This document shows, piece by piece, positions 50,888 to 63,874 of a stretch of 64,000 bases of DNA; positions within the stretch are counted from its first letter, which is position 1, and every line of letters starts with the position of its first letter. Under the pieces are notes generated by a model. It saw nothing but the letters and a program-made list of their open reading frames with translations, had not been told where the DNA came from and did no database searches. Where the stretch lies: the NCBI GenBank assembly GCA_964057225.1, contig OZ059895.1:20346688-20410687 (forward strand), written 5' to 3'. This stretch comes from Auanema rhodensis. Lineage: Eukaryota; Nematoda; Chromadorea; Rhabditida; Rhabditidae. Position numbers and translations under genes: made by a program.

Positions 50888-53800
50888 GTGTTATCAGATT
50901 TGCGCTAGCTTAAAAATGCACCGAGATATCAACTGATATATGTTTACACTTATATCCTCGATTTTCACCCTGAAGAATTAATTTTTTCGTTGAATAACAA
51001 TGTCCATCGTCTTCGCCTTGAAAAAAGGAATCTAAAAACATCTACTTTTTGCTAAATTATTTTGAAATTTTTCGAAAAAATTTTTGTCAAAATTTTTTTG
51101 GAAGCAATGTTGAGTGTACATGGAAACTCAACATACACTAATGCATCATTTTTCGAACGATCATAACTAATTTTTGTATTAAGCGTTTCTCAATGTAGTA
51201 TAGTGCATTCGATGCGGATTTTTAAGCTGCGTCGATCTGTGTTATCAGATTTGCGCTAGCTTAAAAATGCACCGAGATATCAACTGATATAAGTTCACAC
51301 TTATATCCTCGATTTTCACCCTGAAGAATTAATTTTTTCGTTGAATAACATCGTCCATCGTCTTCGCCTTGAAAAAAGGAATCTAAAAACATCTACTTTT
51401 TGCTAAATTATTTTGAAATTTTTCGAAAAAATTTTTGTCAAAATGTTTTTGGAAGCAATGTTGAGTGTACATGGAAACTCAACATACACTAATGCATCAT
51501 TTTTCAAACGATCATAACTAATTTTTGTATTAAGTGTTTCTCAATGTAGTATAGTGCATTCGATGCGGATTTTTAAGCTGCGTCGATCTGTGTTATCAGA
51601 TTTGCGCTAGCTTAAAAATGCACCGAGATATCAACTGATATAAGTTCTTACTTATATCCTCGATTTTCACCCTGAAGAATTAATTTTTTCGTTGAATAAC
51701 AATGTCCATCGTCTTCGCCTTGAAAAAAGGAATCTAAAAACATCTACTTTTTGCTAAATTATTTTGAAATTTTTCGAAAAAATTTTTGTCAAAATGTTTT
51801 TGGAAGCAATGTTGAGTGTACATGAAAACTCAACATACACTAATGCATCATTTTTCAAACGATCATAACTAATTTTTGTATTAAGCGTTTCTCAATGTAG
51901 TATAGTGCATTCGATGCGGATTTTTAAGCTGCGTCGATCTGTGTTATCAGATTTGCGCTAGCTTAAAAATGCACCGAGATATCAACTGATATAAGTTTAC
52001 ACTTATATCCTCGATTTTCACCCTGAAGAATTAATTTTTTCGTTGAATAACAATGTCCATCGTCTTCGCCTTGAAAAAAGGAATCTAAAAACATCTACTT
52101 TTTGCTAAATTATTTTGAAATTTTTCGAAAAAATTTTTGTCAAAATGTTTTTGGAAGCAATGTTGAGTGTACATGGAAACTCAACATACACTAATGCATC
52201 ATTTTTCAAACGATCATAACTAATTTTTGTATTAAGCGTTTCTCAATGTAGTATAGTGCATTCGATGCGGATTTTTAAGCTGCGTCGATCTGTGTTATCA
52301 GATTTGCGCTAGCTTAAAAATGCACCGAGATATCAACTGATATAAGTTCACACTTATATCCTCGATTTTCACCCTGAAGAATTAATTTTTTCGTTGAATA
52401 ACAATGTCCATCGTCTTCGCCTTGAAAAAAGGAATCTAAAAACATCTACTTTTCGCTAAATTATTTTGAAATTTTTCGAAAAAATTTTTGTCAAAATGTT
52501 TTTGGAAGCAATGTTGAGTGTACATGGAAACTCAACATACACTAATGCATCATTTTTCAAACGATCATAACTAATTTTTGTATTAAGCGTTTCTCAATGT
52601 AGTATAGTGCATTCGATGCGGATTTTTAAGCTGCGTCGATCTGTGTTATCAGATTTGCGCTAGCTTAAAAATGCACCGAGATATCAACTGATATAAGTTC
52701 ACACTTATATCCTCGATTTTCACCCTGAAGAATTAATTTTTTCGTTGAATAACAATGTCCATCGTCTTTGCCTTGAAAAAAGGAATCTCAAAACATCTAC
52801 TTTTTGCTAAATTATTCTGAAATTTTTCGAAAAAATTTTTGTCAAAATGTTTTTGGAAGCAATGTTGAGTGTACATGGTAACTCAACATACACTAATGCA
52901 TCATTTTTCAAACGATCATAACTAATTTTTGTATTAAGCGTTTCTCAATGTAGTATAGTGCATTCGATGCGGATTTTTAAGCTGCGTCGATCTGTGTTAT
53001 CAGATTTGCGCTAGCTTAAAAATGCACCGAGATATCAACTGATATAAGTTCACACTTATATCCTCGATTTTCACCCTGAAGAATTAATTTTTTCGTTGAA
53101 TAACATTGTCCATCGTCTTTGCCTTGAAAAAAAAAATCTGAAAACATCTACTTTTTGCTAAATTATTTTGAAATTTTTCGAAAAAATTTTTGTCAAAATG
53201 TTTTTGGAAGCAATGTTGAGTGTACATGGAAACTCAACATACACTAATGCATCATTTTTCAAACGATCATAACTAATTTTTGTATTGAGCGTTTCTCAAT
53301 GTAGTATAGTGCATTCGATGCGGATTTTTAAGCTGCGTCGATCTGTGTTATCAGATTTGCGCTAGCTTAAAAATGCACCGAGATATCAACTGATATAAGT
53401 TCACACTTATATCCTCGATTTTCACCCTGAAGAATTAATTTTTTCGTTGAATAACAATGTCCATCGTCTTCGCCTTGAAAAAAGGAATCTAAAAACATCT
53501 ACTTTTCGCTAAATTATTTTGAAATTTTTCGAAAAAATTTTTGTCAAAATGTTTTTGGAAGCAATGTTGAGTGTACATGGAAACTCAACATACACTAATG
53601 CATCATTTTTCAAACGATCATAACTAATTTTTGTATTAAGCGTTTCTCAATGTAGTATAGTGAATTCGATGCGGATTTTTAAGCTGCGTCGATCTGTGTT
53701 ATCAGATTTGCGCTAGCTTAAAAATGCACCGAGATATCAACTGATATAAGTTCACACTTATATCCTCGATTTTCACCCTGAAGAATTAATTTTTTCGTTG

Positions 53801-54046
53801 AATAACATTGTCCATCGTCTTTGCCTTGAAAAAAAAAATCTGAAAACATCTACTTTTTGCTAAATTATTTTGAAATTTTTCGAAAAAATTTTTGTCAAAA
53901 TGTTTTTGGAAGCAATGTTGAGTGTACATGGAAACTCAACATACACTAATGCATCATTTTTCAAACGATCATAACTAATTTTTGTATTAAGCGTTTCTCA
54001 ATGTAGTATAGTGCATTCGATGCGGATTTTTAAGCTGCGTCGATCT
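50888..54046. repeat. Nine-monomer segment M146-M154, copy of M136-M144
   Basis: I saw no scored difference from 47378-50536. M145 (50537-50887) lies between the copies and looks chimeric: its start matches plain monomers such as M135, and its end (aaaatTttttt, tttcGaacg) matches M146. This fits a junction made by the duplication. Confidence 0.9.
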
Positions 54047-55450
54047 GTGTTATCAGATTTGCGCTAGCTTAAAAATGCACCGAGATATCAACTGATATAA
54101 GTTCACACTTATATCCTCGATTTTCACCCTGAAGAATTAATTTTTTCGTTGAATAACAATGTCCATCGTCTTCGCCTTGAAAAAAGGAATCTAAAAACAT
54201 CTACTTTTCGCTAAATTATTTTGAAATTTTTCGAAAAAATTTTTGTCAAAATGTTTTTGGAAGCAATGTTGAGTGTACATGGAAACTCAACATACACTAA
54301 TGCATCATTTTTCAAACGATCATAACTAATTTTTGTATTAAGCGTTTCTCAATGTAGTATAGTGAATTCGATGCGGATTTTTAAGCTGCGTCGATCTGTG
54401 TTATCAGATTTGCGCTAGCTTAAAAATGCACCGAGATATCAACTGATATAAGTTCACACTTATATCCTCGATTTTCACCCTGAAGAATTAATTTTTTCGT
54501 TGAATAACATTGTCCATCGTCTTTGCCTTGAAAAAAAAAATCTGAAAACATCTACTTTTTGCTAAATTATTTTGAAATTTTTCGAAAAAATTTTTGTCAA
54601 AATGTTTTTGGAAGCAATGTTGAGTGTACATGGAAACTCAACATACACTAATGCATCATTTTTCAAACGATCATAACTAATTTTTGTATTAAGCGTTTCT
54701 CAATGTAGTATAGTGCATTCGATGCGGATTTTTAAGCTGCGTCGATCTGTGTTATCAGATTTGCGCTAGCTTAAAAATGCACCGAGATATCAACTGATAT
54801 AAGTTCACACTTATATCCTCGATTTTCACCCTGAAGAATTAATTTTTTCGTTGAATAACAATGTCCATCGTCTTCGCCTTGAAAAAAGGAATCTAAAAAC
54901 ATCTACGTTTCGCTAAATTATTTTGAAATTTTTCGAAAAAATTTTTGTCAAAATGTTTTTGGAAGCAATGTTGAGTGTACATGGAAACTCAACATACACT
55001 AATGCATCATTTTTCAAACGATCATAACTAATTTTTGTATTAAGCGTTTCTCAATGTAGTATAGTGAATTCGATGCGGATTTTTAAGCTGCGTCGATCTG
55101 TGTTATCAGATTTGCGCTAGCTTAAAAATGCACCGAGATATCAACTGATATAAGTTCACACTTATATCCTCGATTTTCACCCTGAAGAATTAATTTTTTC
55201 GTTGAATAACATTGTCCATCGTCTTTGCCTTGAAAAAAAAAATCTGAAAACATCTACTTTTTGCTAAATTATTTTGAAATTTTTCGAAAAAATTTTTGTC
55301 AAAATGTTTTTGGAAGCAATGTTGAGTGTACATGGAAACTCAACATACACTAATGCATCATTTTTCAAACGATCATAACTAATTTTTGTATTAAGCGTTT
55401 CTCAATGTAGTATAGTGCATTCGATGCGGATTTTTAAGCTGCGTCGATCT
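53345..55450. repeat. Three tandem EcoRI-type/AA-type dimers (M153-M158)
   Basis: M153, M155 and M157 carry cttCgcc, ttttCgct (acGtttCgct in M157) and GAATTC. M154, M156 and M158 carry the AA haplotype and none of these. The same pair recurs at M162-M163, M167-M168 and M170-M171. Confidence 0.85.
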
Positions 55451-57205
55451 GTGTTATCAGATTTGCGCTAGCTTAAAAATGCACCGAGATATCAACTGAT
55501 ATAAGTTCACACTTATATCCTCGATTTTCACCCTGAAGAATTAATTTTTTCGTTGAATAACAATGTCCATCATCTTTGCCTTGAAAAAAGGAATCTAAAA
55601 ACATCTACTTTTTGCTAAATTATTCTGAAATTTTTCGAAAAAATTTTTGTCAAAATGTTTTTGGAAGCAATGTTGAGTGTACATGGAAACTCAACATACA
55701 CTAATGCATCATTTTTCAAACGATCATAACTAATTTTTGTATTAAGCGTTTCTCAATGTAGTATAGTGCATTCGATGCGGATTTTTAAGCTGCGTCGATC
55801 TGTGTTATCAGATTTGCGCTAGCTTAAAAATGCACCGAGATATCAACTGATATAAGTTCACACTTATATCCTCGATTTTCACCCTGAAGAATTAATTTTT
55901 TCGTTGAATAACAATGTCCATCGTCTTTGCCTTGAAAAAAGGAATCTAAAAACATCTACTTTTTGCTAAATTATTCTGAAATTTTTCGAAAAAATTTTTG
56001 TCAAAATGTTTTTGGAAGCAATGTTGAGTGTACATGGAAACTCAACATACACTAATGCATCATTTTTCAAACGATCATAACTAATTTTTGTATTAAGCGT
56101 TTCTCAATGTAGTATAGTGCATTCGATGCGGATTTTTAAGCTGCGTCGATCTGTGTTATCAGATTTGCGCTAGCTTAAAAATGCACCGAGATATCAACTG
56201 ATATAAGTTCACACTTATATCCTCGATTTTCACCCTGAAGAATTAATTTTTTCGTTGAATAACATTGTCCATCGTCTTTGCCTTGAAAAAAAAAATCTGA
56301 AAACATCTACTTTTTGCTAAATTATTTTGAAATTTTTCGAAAAAATTTTTGTCAAAATGTTTTTGGAAGCAATGTTGAGTGTACATGGAAACTCAACATA
56401 CACTAATGCATCATTTTTCAAACGATCATAACTAATTTTTGTATTAAGCGTTTCTCAATGTAGTATAGTGCATTCGATGCGGATTTTTAAGCTGCGTCGA
56501 TCTGTGTTATCAGATTTGCGCTAGCTTAAAAATGCACCGAGATATCAACTGATATAAGTTCACACTTATATCCTCGATTTTCACCCTGAAGAATTAATTT
56601 TTTCGTTGAATAACAATGTCCATCGTCTTCGCCTTGAAAAAAGGAATCTAAAAACATCTACTTTTCGCTAAATTATTTTGAAATTTTTCGAAAAAATTTT
56701 TGTCAAAATGTTTTTGGAAGCAATGTTGAGTGTACATGGAAACTCAACATACACTAATGCATCATTTTTCAAACGATCATAACTAATTTTTGTATTAAGC
56801 GTTTCTCAATGTAGTATAGTGAATTCGATGCGGATTTTTAAGCTGCGTCGATCTGTGTTATCAGATTTGCGCTAGCTTAAAAATGCACCGAGATATCAAC
56901 TGATATAAGTTCACACTTATATCCTCGATTTTCACCCTGAAGAATTAATTTTTTCGTTGAATAACATTGTCCATCGTCTTTGCCTTGAAAAAAAAAATCT
57001 GAAAACATCTACTTTTTGCTAAATTATTTTGAAATTTTTCGAAAAAATTTTTGTCAAAATGTTTTTGGAAGCAATGTTGAGTGTACATGGAAACTCAACA
57101 TACACTAATGCATCATTTTTCAAACGATCATAACTAATTTTTGTATTAAGCGTTTCTCAATGTAGTATAGTGCATTCGATGCGGATTTTTAAGCTGCGTC
57201 GATCT
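55451..57205. repeat. Pentameric higher-order unit, first copy (M159-M163, 1,755 bp)
   Basis: The order is attCtgaaa type, attCtgaaa type, AA type, EcoRI type, AA type. The order repeats directly at 57206. M159 has a private catcAtcttt change. Confidence 0.8.
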
Positions 57206-58960
57206 GTGTTATCAGATTTGCGCTAGCTTAAAAATGCACCGAGATATCAACTGATATAAGTTCACACTTATATCCTCGATTTTCACCCTGAAGAATTAAT
57301 TTTTTCGTTGAATAACAATGTCCATCGTCTTTGCCTTGAAAAAAGGAATCTAAAAACATCTACTTTTTGCTAAATTATTCTGAAATTTTTCGAAAAAATT
57401 TTTGTCAAAATGTTTTTGGAAGCAATGTTGAGTGTACATGGAAACTCTACATACACTAATGCATCATTTTTCAAACGATCATAACTAATTTTTGTATTAA
57501 GCGTTTCTCAATGTAGTATAGTGCATTCGATGCGGATTTTTAAGCTGCGTCGATCTGTGTTATCAGATTTGCGCTAGCTTAAAAATGCACCGAGATATCA
57601 ACTGATATAAGTTCACACTTATATCCTCGATTTTCACCCTGAAGAATTAATTTTTTCGTTGAATAACAATGTCCATCGTCTTTGCCTTGAAAAAAGGAAT
57701 CTAAAAACATCTACTTTTTGCTAAATTATTCTGAAATTTTTCGAAAAAATTTTTGTCAAAATGTTTTTGGAAGCAATGTTGAGTGTACATGGAAACTCAA
57801 CATACACTAATGCATCATTTTTCAAACGATCATAACTAATTTTTGTATTAAGCGTTTCTCAATGTAGTATAGTGCATTCGATGCGGATTTTTAAGCTGCG
57901 TCGATCTGTGTTATCAGATTTGCGCTAGCTTAAAAATGCACCGAGATATCAACTGATATAAGTTCACACTTATATCCTCGATTTTCACCCTGAAGAATTA
58001 ATTTTTTCGTTGAATAACATTGTCCATCGTCTTTGCCTTGAAAAAAAAAATCTGAAAACATCTACTTTTTGCTAAATTATTTTGAAATTTTTCGAAAAAA
58101 TTTTTGTCAAAATGTTTTTGGAAGCAATGTTGAGTGTACATGGAAACTCAACATACACTAATGCATCATTTTTCAAACGATCATAACTAATTTTTGTATT
58201 AAGCGTTTCTCAATGTAGTATAGTGCATTCGATGCGGATTTTTAAGCTGCGTCGATCTGTGTTATCAGATTTGCGCTAGCTTAAAAATGCACCGAGATAT
58301 CAACTGATATAAGTTCACACTTATATCCTCGATTTTCACCCTGAAGAATTAATTTTTTCGTTGAATAACAATGTCCATCGTCTTCGCCTTGAAAAAAGGA
58401 ATCTAAAAACATCTACTTTTCGCTAAATTATTTTGAAATTTTTCGAAAAAATTTTTGTCAAAATGTTTTTGGAAGCAATGTTGAGTGTACATGGAAACTC
58501 AACATACACTAATGCATCATTTTTCAAACGATCATAACTAATTTTTGTATTAAGCGTTTCTCAATGTAGTATAGTGAATTCGATGCGGATTTTTAAGCTG
58601 CGTCGATCTGTGTTATCAGATTTGCGCTAGCTTAAAAATGCACCGAGATATCAACTGATATAAGTTCACACTTATATCCTCGATTTTCACCCTGAAGAAT
58701 TAATTTTTTCGTTGAATAACATTGTCCATCGTCTTTGCCTTGAAAAAAAAAATCTGAAAACATCTACTTTTTGCTAAATTATTTTGAAATTTTTCGAAAA
58801 AATTTTTGTCAAAATGTTTTTGGAAGCAATGTTGAGTGTACATGGAAACTCAACATACACTAATGCATCATTTTTCAAACGATCATAACTAATTTTTGTA
58901 TTAAGCGTTTCTCAATGTAGTATAGTGCATTCGATGCGGATTTTTAAGCTGCGTCGATCT
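57206..58960. repeat. Pentameric higher-order unit, second copy (M164-M168)
   Basis: The type order is the same as at 55451-57205. M164 has a private ctcTacat change that breaks the right arm of the inverted repeat. EcoRI sites in the two copies (56821 and 58576) are exactly 1,755 bp apart. Confidence 0.8.
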
Positions 58961-61900
58961 GTGTTATCAGATTTGCGCTAGCTTAAAAATGCACCGAGAT
59001 ATCAACTGATATAAGTTCACACTTATATCCTCGATTTTCACCCTGAAGAATTAATTTTTTCGTTGAATAACAATGTCCATCGTCTTCGCCTTGAAAAAAG
59101 GAATCTAAAAACATCTACTTTTCGCTAAATTATTTTGAAATTTTTCGAAAAAATTTTTGTCAAAATGTTTTTGGAAGCAATGTTGAGTGTACATGGAAAC
59201 TCAACATACACTAATGCATCATTTTTCAAACGATCATAACTAATTTTTGTATTAAGCGTTTCTCAATGTAGTATAGTGCATTCGATGCGGATTTTTAAGC
59301 TGCGTCGATCTGTGTTATCAGATTTGCGCTAGCTTAAAAATGCACCGAGATATCAACTGATATAAGTTCACACTTATATCCTCGATTTTCACCCTGAAGA
59401 ATTAATTTTTTCGTTGAATAACAATGTCCATCGTCTTCGCCTTGAAAAAAGGAATCTAAAAACATCTACTTTTCGCTAAATTATTTTGAAATTTTTCGAA
59501 AAAATTTTTGTCAAAATGTTTTTGGAAGCAATGTTGAGTGTACATGGAAACTCAACATACACTAATGCATCATTTTTCAAACGATCATAACTAATTTTTG
59601 TATTAAGCGTTTCTCAATGTAGTATAGTGAATTCGATGCGGATTTTTAAGCTGCGTCGATCTGTGTTATCAGATTTGCGCTAGCTTAAAAATGCACCGAG
59701 ATATCAACTGATATAAGTTCACACTTATATCCTCGATTTTCACCCTGAAGAATTAATTTTTTCGTTGAATAACATTGTCCATCGTCTTTGCCTTGAAAAA
59801 AAAAATCTGAAAACATCTACTTTTTGCTAAATTATTTTGAAATTTTTCGAAAAAATTTTTGTCAAAATGTTTTTGGAAGCAATGTTGAGTGTACATGGAA
59901 ACTCAACATACACTAATGCATCATTTTTCAAACGATCATAACTAATTTTTGTATTAAGCGTTTCTCAATGTAGTATAGTGCATTCGATGCGGATTTTTAA
60001 GCTGCGTCGATCTGTGTTATCAGATTTGCGCTAGCTTAAAAATGCACCGAGATATCAACTGATATAAGTTCACACTTATATCCTCGATTTTCACCCTGAA
60101 GAATTAATTTTTTCGTTGAATAACAATGTCCATCGTCTTCGCCTTGAAAAAAGGAATCTAAAAACATCTACTTTTCGCTAAATTATTTTGAAATTTTTCG
60201 AAAAAATTTTTGTCAAAATGTTTTTGGAAGCAATGTTGAGTGTACATGGAAACTCAACATACACTAATGCATCATTTTTCAAACGATCATAACTAATTTT
60301 TGTATTAAGCGTTTCTCAATGTAGTATAGTGAATTCGATGCGGATTTTTAAGCTGCGTCGATCTGTGTTATCAGATTTGCGCTAGCTTAAAAATGCACCG
60401 AGATATCAACTGATATAAGTTCACACTTATATCCTCGATTTTCACCCTGAAGAATTAATTTTTTCGTTGAATAACAATGTCCATCGTCTTCGCCTTGAAA
60501 AAAGGAATCTAAAAACATCTACTTTTTGCTAAATTATTTTGAAATTTTTCGAAAAAATTTTTGTCAAAATGTTTTTGGAAGCAATGTTGAGTGTACATGG
60601 AAACTCAACATACACTAATGCATCATTTTTCGAACGATCATAACTAATTTTTGTATTAAGTGTTTCTCAATGTAGTATAGTGCATTCGATGCGGATTTTT
60701 AAGCTGCGTCGATCTGTGTTATCAGATTTGCGCTAGCTTAAAAATGCACCGAGATATCAACTGATATAAGTTCACACTTATATCCTCGATTTTCACCCTG
60801 AAGAATTAATTTTTTCGTTGAATAACAATGTCCATCGTCTTCGCCTTGAAAAAAGGAATCTAAAAACATCTACTTTTTGCTAAATTATTTTGAAATTTTT
60901 CGAAAAAATTTTTGTCAAAATGTTTTTGGAAGCAATGTTGAGTGTACATGGAAACTCAACATACACTAATGCATCATTTTTCAAACGATCATAACTAATT
61001 TTTGTATTAAGCGTTTCTCAATGTAGTATAGTGCATTCGATGCGGATTTTTAAGCTGCGTCGATCTGTGTTATCAGATTTGCGCTAGCTTAAAAATGCAC
61101 CGAGATATCAACTGATATAAGTTTACACTTATATCCTCGATTTTCACCCTGAAGAATTAATTTTTTCGTTGAATAACAATGTCCATCGTCTTCGCCTTGA
61201 AAAAAGGAATCTAAAAACATCTACTTTTTGCTAAATTATTTTGAAATTTTTCGAAAAAATTTTTGTCAAAATTTTTTTGGAAGCAATGTTGAGTGTACAT
61301 GGAAACTCAACATACACTAATGCATCATTTTTCGAACGATCATAACTAATTTTTGTATTAAGCGTTTCTCAATGTAGTATAGTGCATTCGATGCGGATTT
61401 TTAAGCTGCGTCGATCTGTGTTATCAGATTTGCGCTAGCTTAAAAATGCACCGAGATATCAACTGATATAAGTTCACACTTATATCCTCGATTTTCACCC
61501 TGAAGAATTAATTTTTTCGTTGAATAACATTGTCCATCGTCTTCGCCTTGAAAAAAGGAATCTAAAAACATCTACTTTTTGCTAAATTATTTTGAAATTT
61601 TTCGAAAAAATTTTTGTCAAAATGTTTTTGGAAGCAATGTTGAGTGTACATGGAAACTCAACATACACTAATGCATCATTTTTCAAACGATCATAACTAA
61701 TTTTTGTATTAAGTGTTTCTCAATGTAGTATAGTGCATTCGATGCGGATTTTTAAGCTGCGTCGATCTGTGTTATCAGATTTGCGCTAGCTTAAAAATGC
61801 ACCGAGATATCAACTGATATAAGTTCACACTTATATCCTCGATTTTCACCCTGAAGAATTAATTTTTTCGTTGAATAACAATGTCCATCGTCTTCGCCTT

Positions 61901-63874
61901 GAAAAAAGGAATCTAAAAACATCTACTTTTTGCTAAATTATTTTGAAATTTTTCGAAAAAATTTTTGTCAAAATGTTTTTGGAAGCAATGTTGAGTGTAC
62001 ATGGAAACTCAACATACACTAATGCATCATTTTTCAAACGATCATAACTAATTTTTGTATTAAGCGTTTCTCAATGTAGTATAGTGCATTCGATGCGGAT
62101 TTTTAAGCTGCGTCGATCTGTGTTATCAGATTTGCGCTAGCTTAAAAATGCACCGAGATATCAACTGATATAAGTTCACACTTATATCCTCGATTTTCAC
62201 CCTGAAGAATTAATTTTTTCGTTGAATAACAATGTCCATCGTCTTCGCCTTGAAAAAAGGAATCTAAAAACATCTACTTTTTGCTAAATTATTTTGAAAT
62301 TTTTCGAAAAAATTTTTGTCAAAATGTTTTTGGAAGCAATGTTGAGTGTACATGGAAACTCAACATACACTAATGCATCATTTTTCGAACGATCATAACT
62401 AATTTTTGTATTAAGCGTTTCTCAATGTAGTATAGTGCATTCGATGCGGATTTTTAAGCTGCGTCGATCTGTGTTATCAGATTTGCGCTAGCTTAAAAAT
62501 GCACCGAGATATCAACTGATATAAGTTCACACTTATATCCTCGATTTTCACCCTGAAGAATTAATTTTTTCGTTGAATAACAATGTCCATCGTCTTCGCC
62601 TTGAAAAAAGGAATCTAAAAACATCTACTTTTTGCTAAATTATTTTGAAATTTTTCGAAAAAATTTTTGTCAAAATGTTTTTGGAAGCAATGTTGAGTGT
62701 ACATGGAAACTCAACATACACTAATGCATCATTTTTCAAACGATCATAACTAATTTTTGTATTAAGCGTTTCTCAATGTAGTATAGTGCATTCGATGCGG
62801 ATTTTTAAGCTGCGTCGATCTGTGTTATCAGATTTGCGCTAGCTTAAAAATGCACCGAGATATCAACTGATATAAGTTTACACTTATATCCTCGATTTTC
62901 ACCCTGAAGAATCAATTTTTTCGTTGAATAACAATGTCCATCGTCTTCGCCTTGAAAAAAGGAATCTAAAAACGGCTACTTTTTGCTAAATTATTTTGAA
63001 ATTTTTCGAAAAAATTTTTGTCAAAATGTTTTTGGAAGCAATGTTGAGTGTACATGGAAACTCAACATACACTAATGCATCATTTTTCAAACGATCATAA
63101 CTAATTTTTGTATTAAGCGTTTCTCAATGTAGTATAGTGCATTCGATGCGGATTTTTAAGCTGCGTCGATCTGTGTTATCAGATTTGTGCTAGCTTAAAA
63201 ATGCACCGAGATATCAACTGATATAAGTTCACACTTATATCCTCGATTTTCACCCTGAAGAATTAATTTTTTCGTTGAATAACAATGTCCATCGTCTTTG
63301 CCTTGAAAAAAGGAATCTAAAAACATCTACTTTTTGCTAAATTATTCTGAAATTTTTCGAAAAAATTTTTGTCAAAATGTTTTTGGAAGCAATGTTGAGT
63401 GTACATGGAAACTCAACATACACTAATGCATCATTTTTCAAACGATCATAACTAATTTTTGTATTAAGCGTTTCTCAATGTAGTATAGTGCATTCGATGC
63501 GGATTTTTAAGCTGCGTCGATCTGTGTTATCAGATTTGCGCTAGCTTAAAAATGCACCGAGATATCAACTGATATAAGTTCACACTTATATCCTCGATTT
63601 TCACCCTGAAGAATTAATTTTTTCGTTGAATAACATTGTCCATCGTCTTTGCCTTGAAAAAAAAAATCTGAAAACATCTACTTTTTGCTAAATTATTTTG
63701 AAATTTTTCGAAAAAATTTTTGTCAAAATGTTTTTGGAAGCAATGTTGAGTGTACATGGAAACTCAACATACACTAATGCATCATTTTTCAAACGATCAT
63801 AACTAATTTTTGTATTAAGCGTTTCTCAATGTAGTATAGTGCATTCGATGCGGATTTTTAAGCTGCGTCGATCT
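58961..63874. repeat. Array end segment of the window (M169-M182), mixed zone D types
   Basis: M169-M172 continue the EcoRI/AA pattern. M173-M180 are cttCgcc monomers with tttcGaacg, attaagTg, agttTacac and aaaatTttttt in various orders. M180 has private gaatCaat and aaacGGctac changes. M181 has gtgctagc in place of gcgctagc plus attCtgaaa, and M182 is the AA type. No exact higher-order period is clear. Confidence 0.75.
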
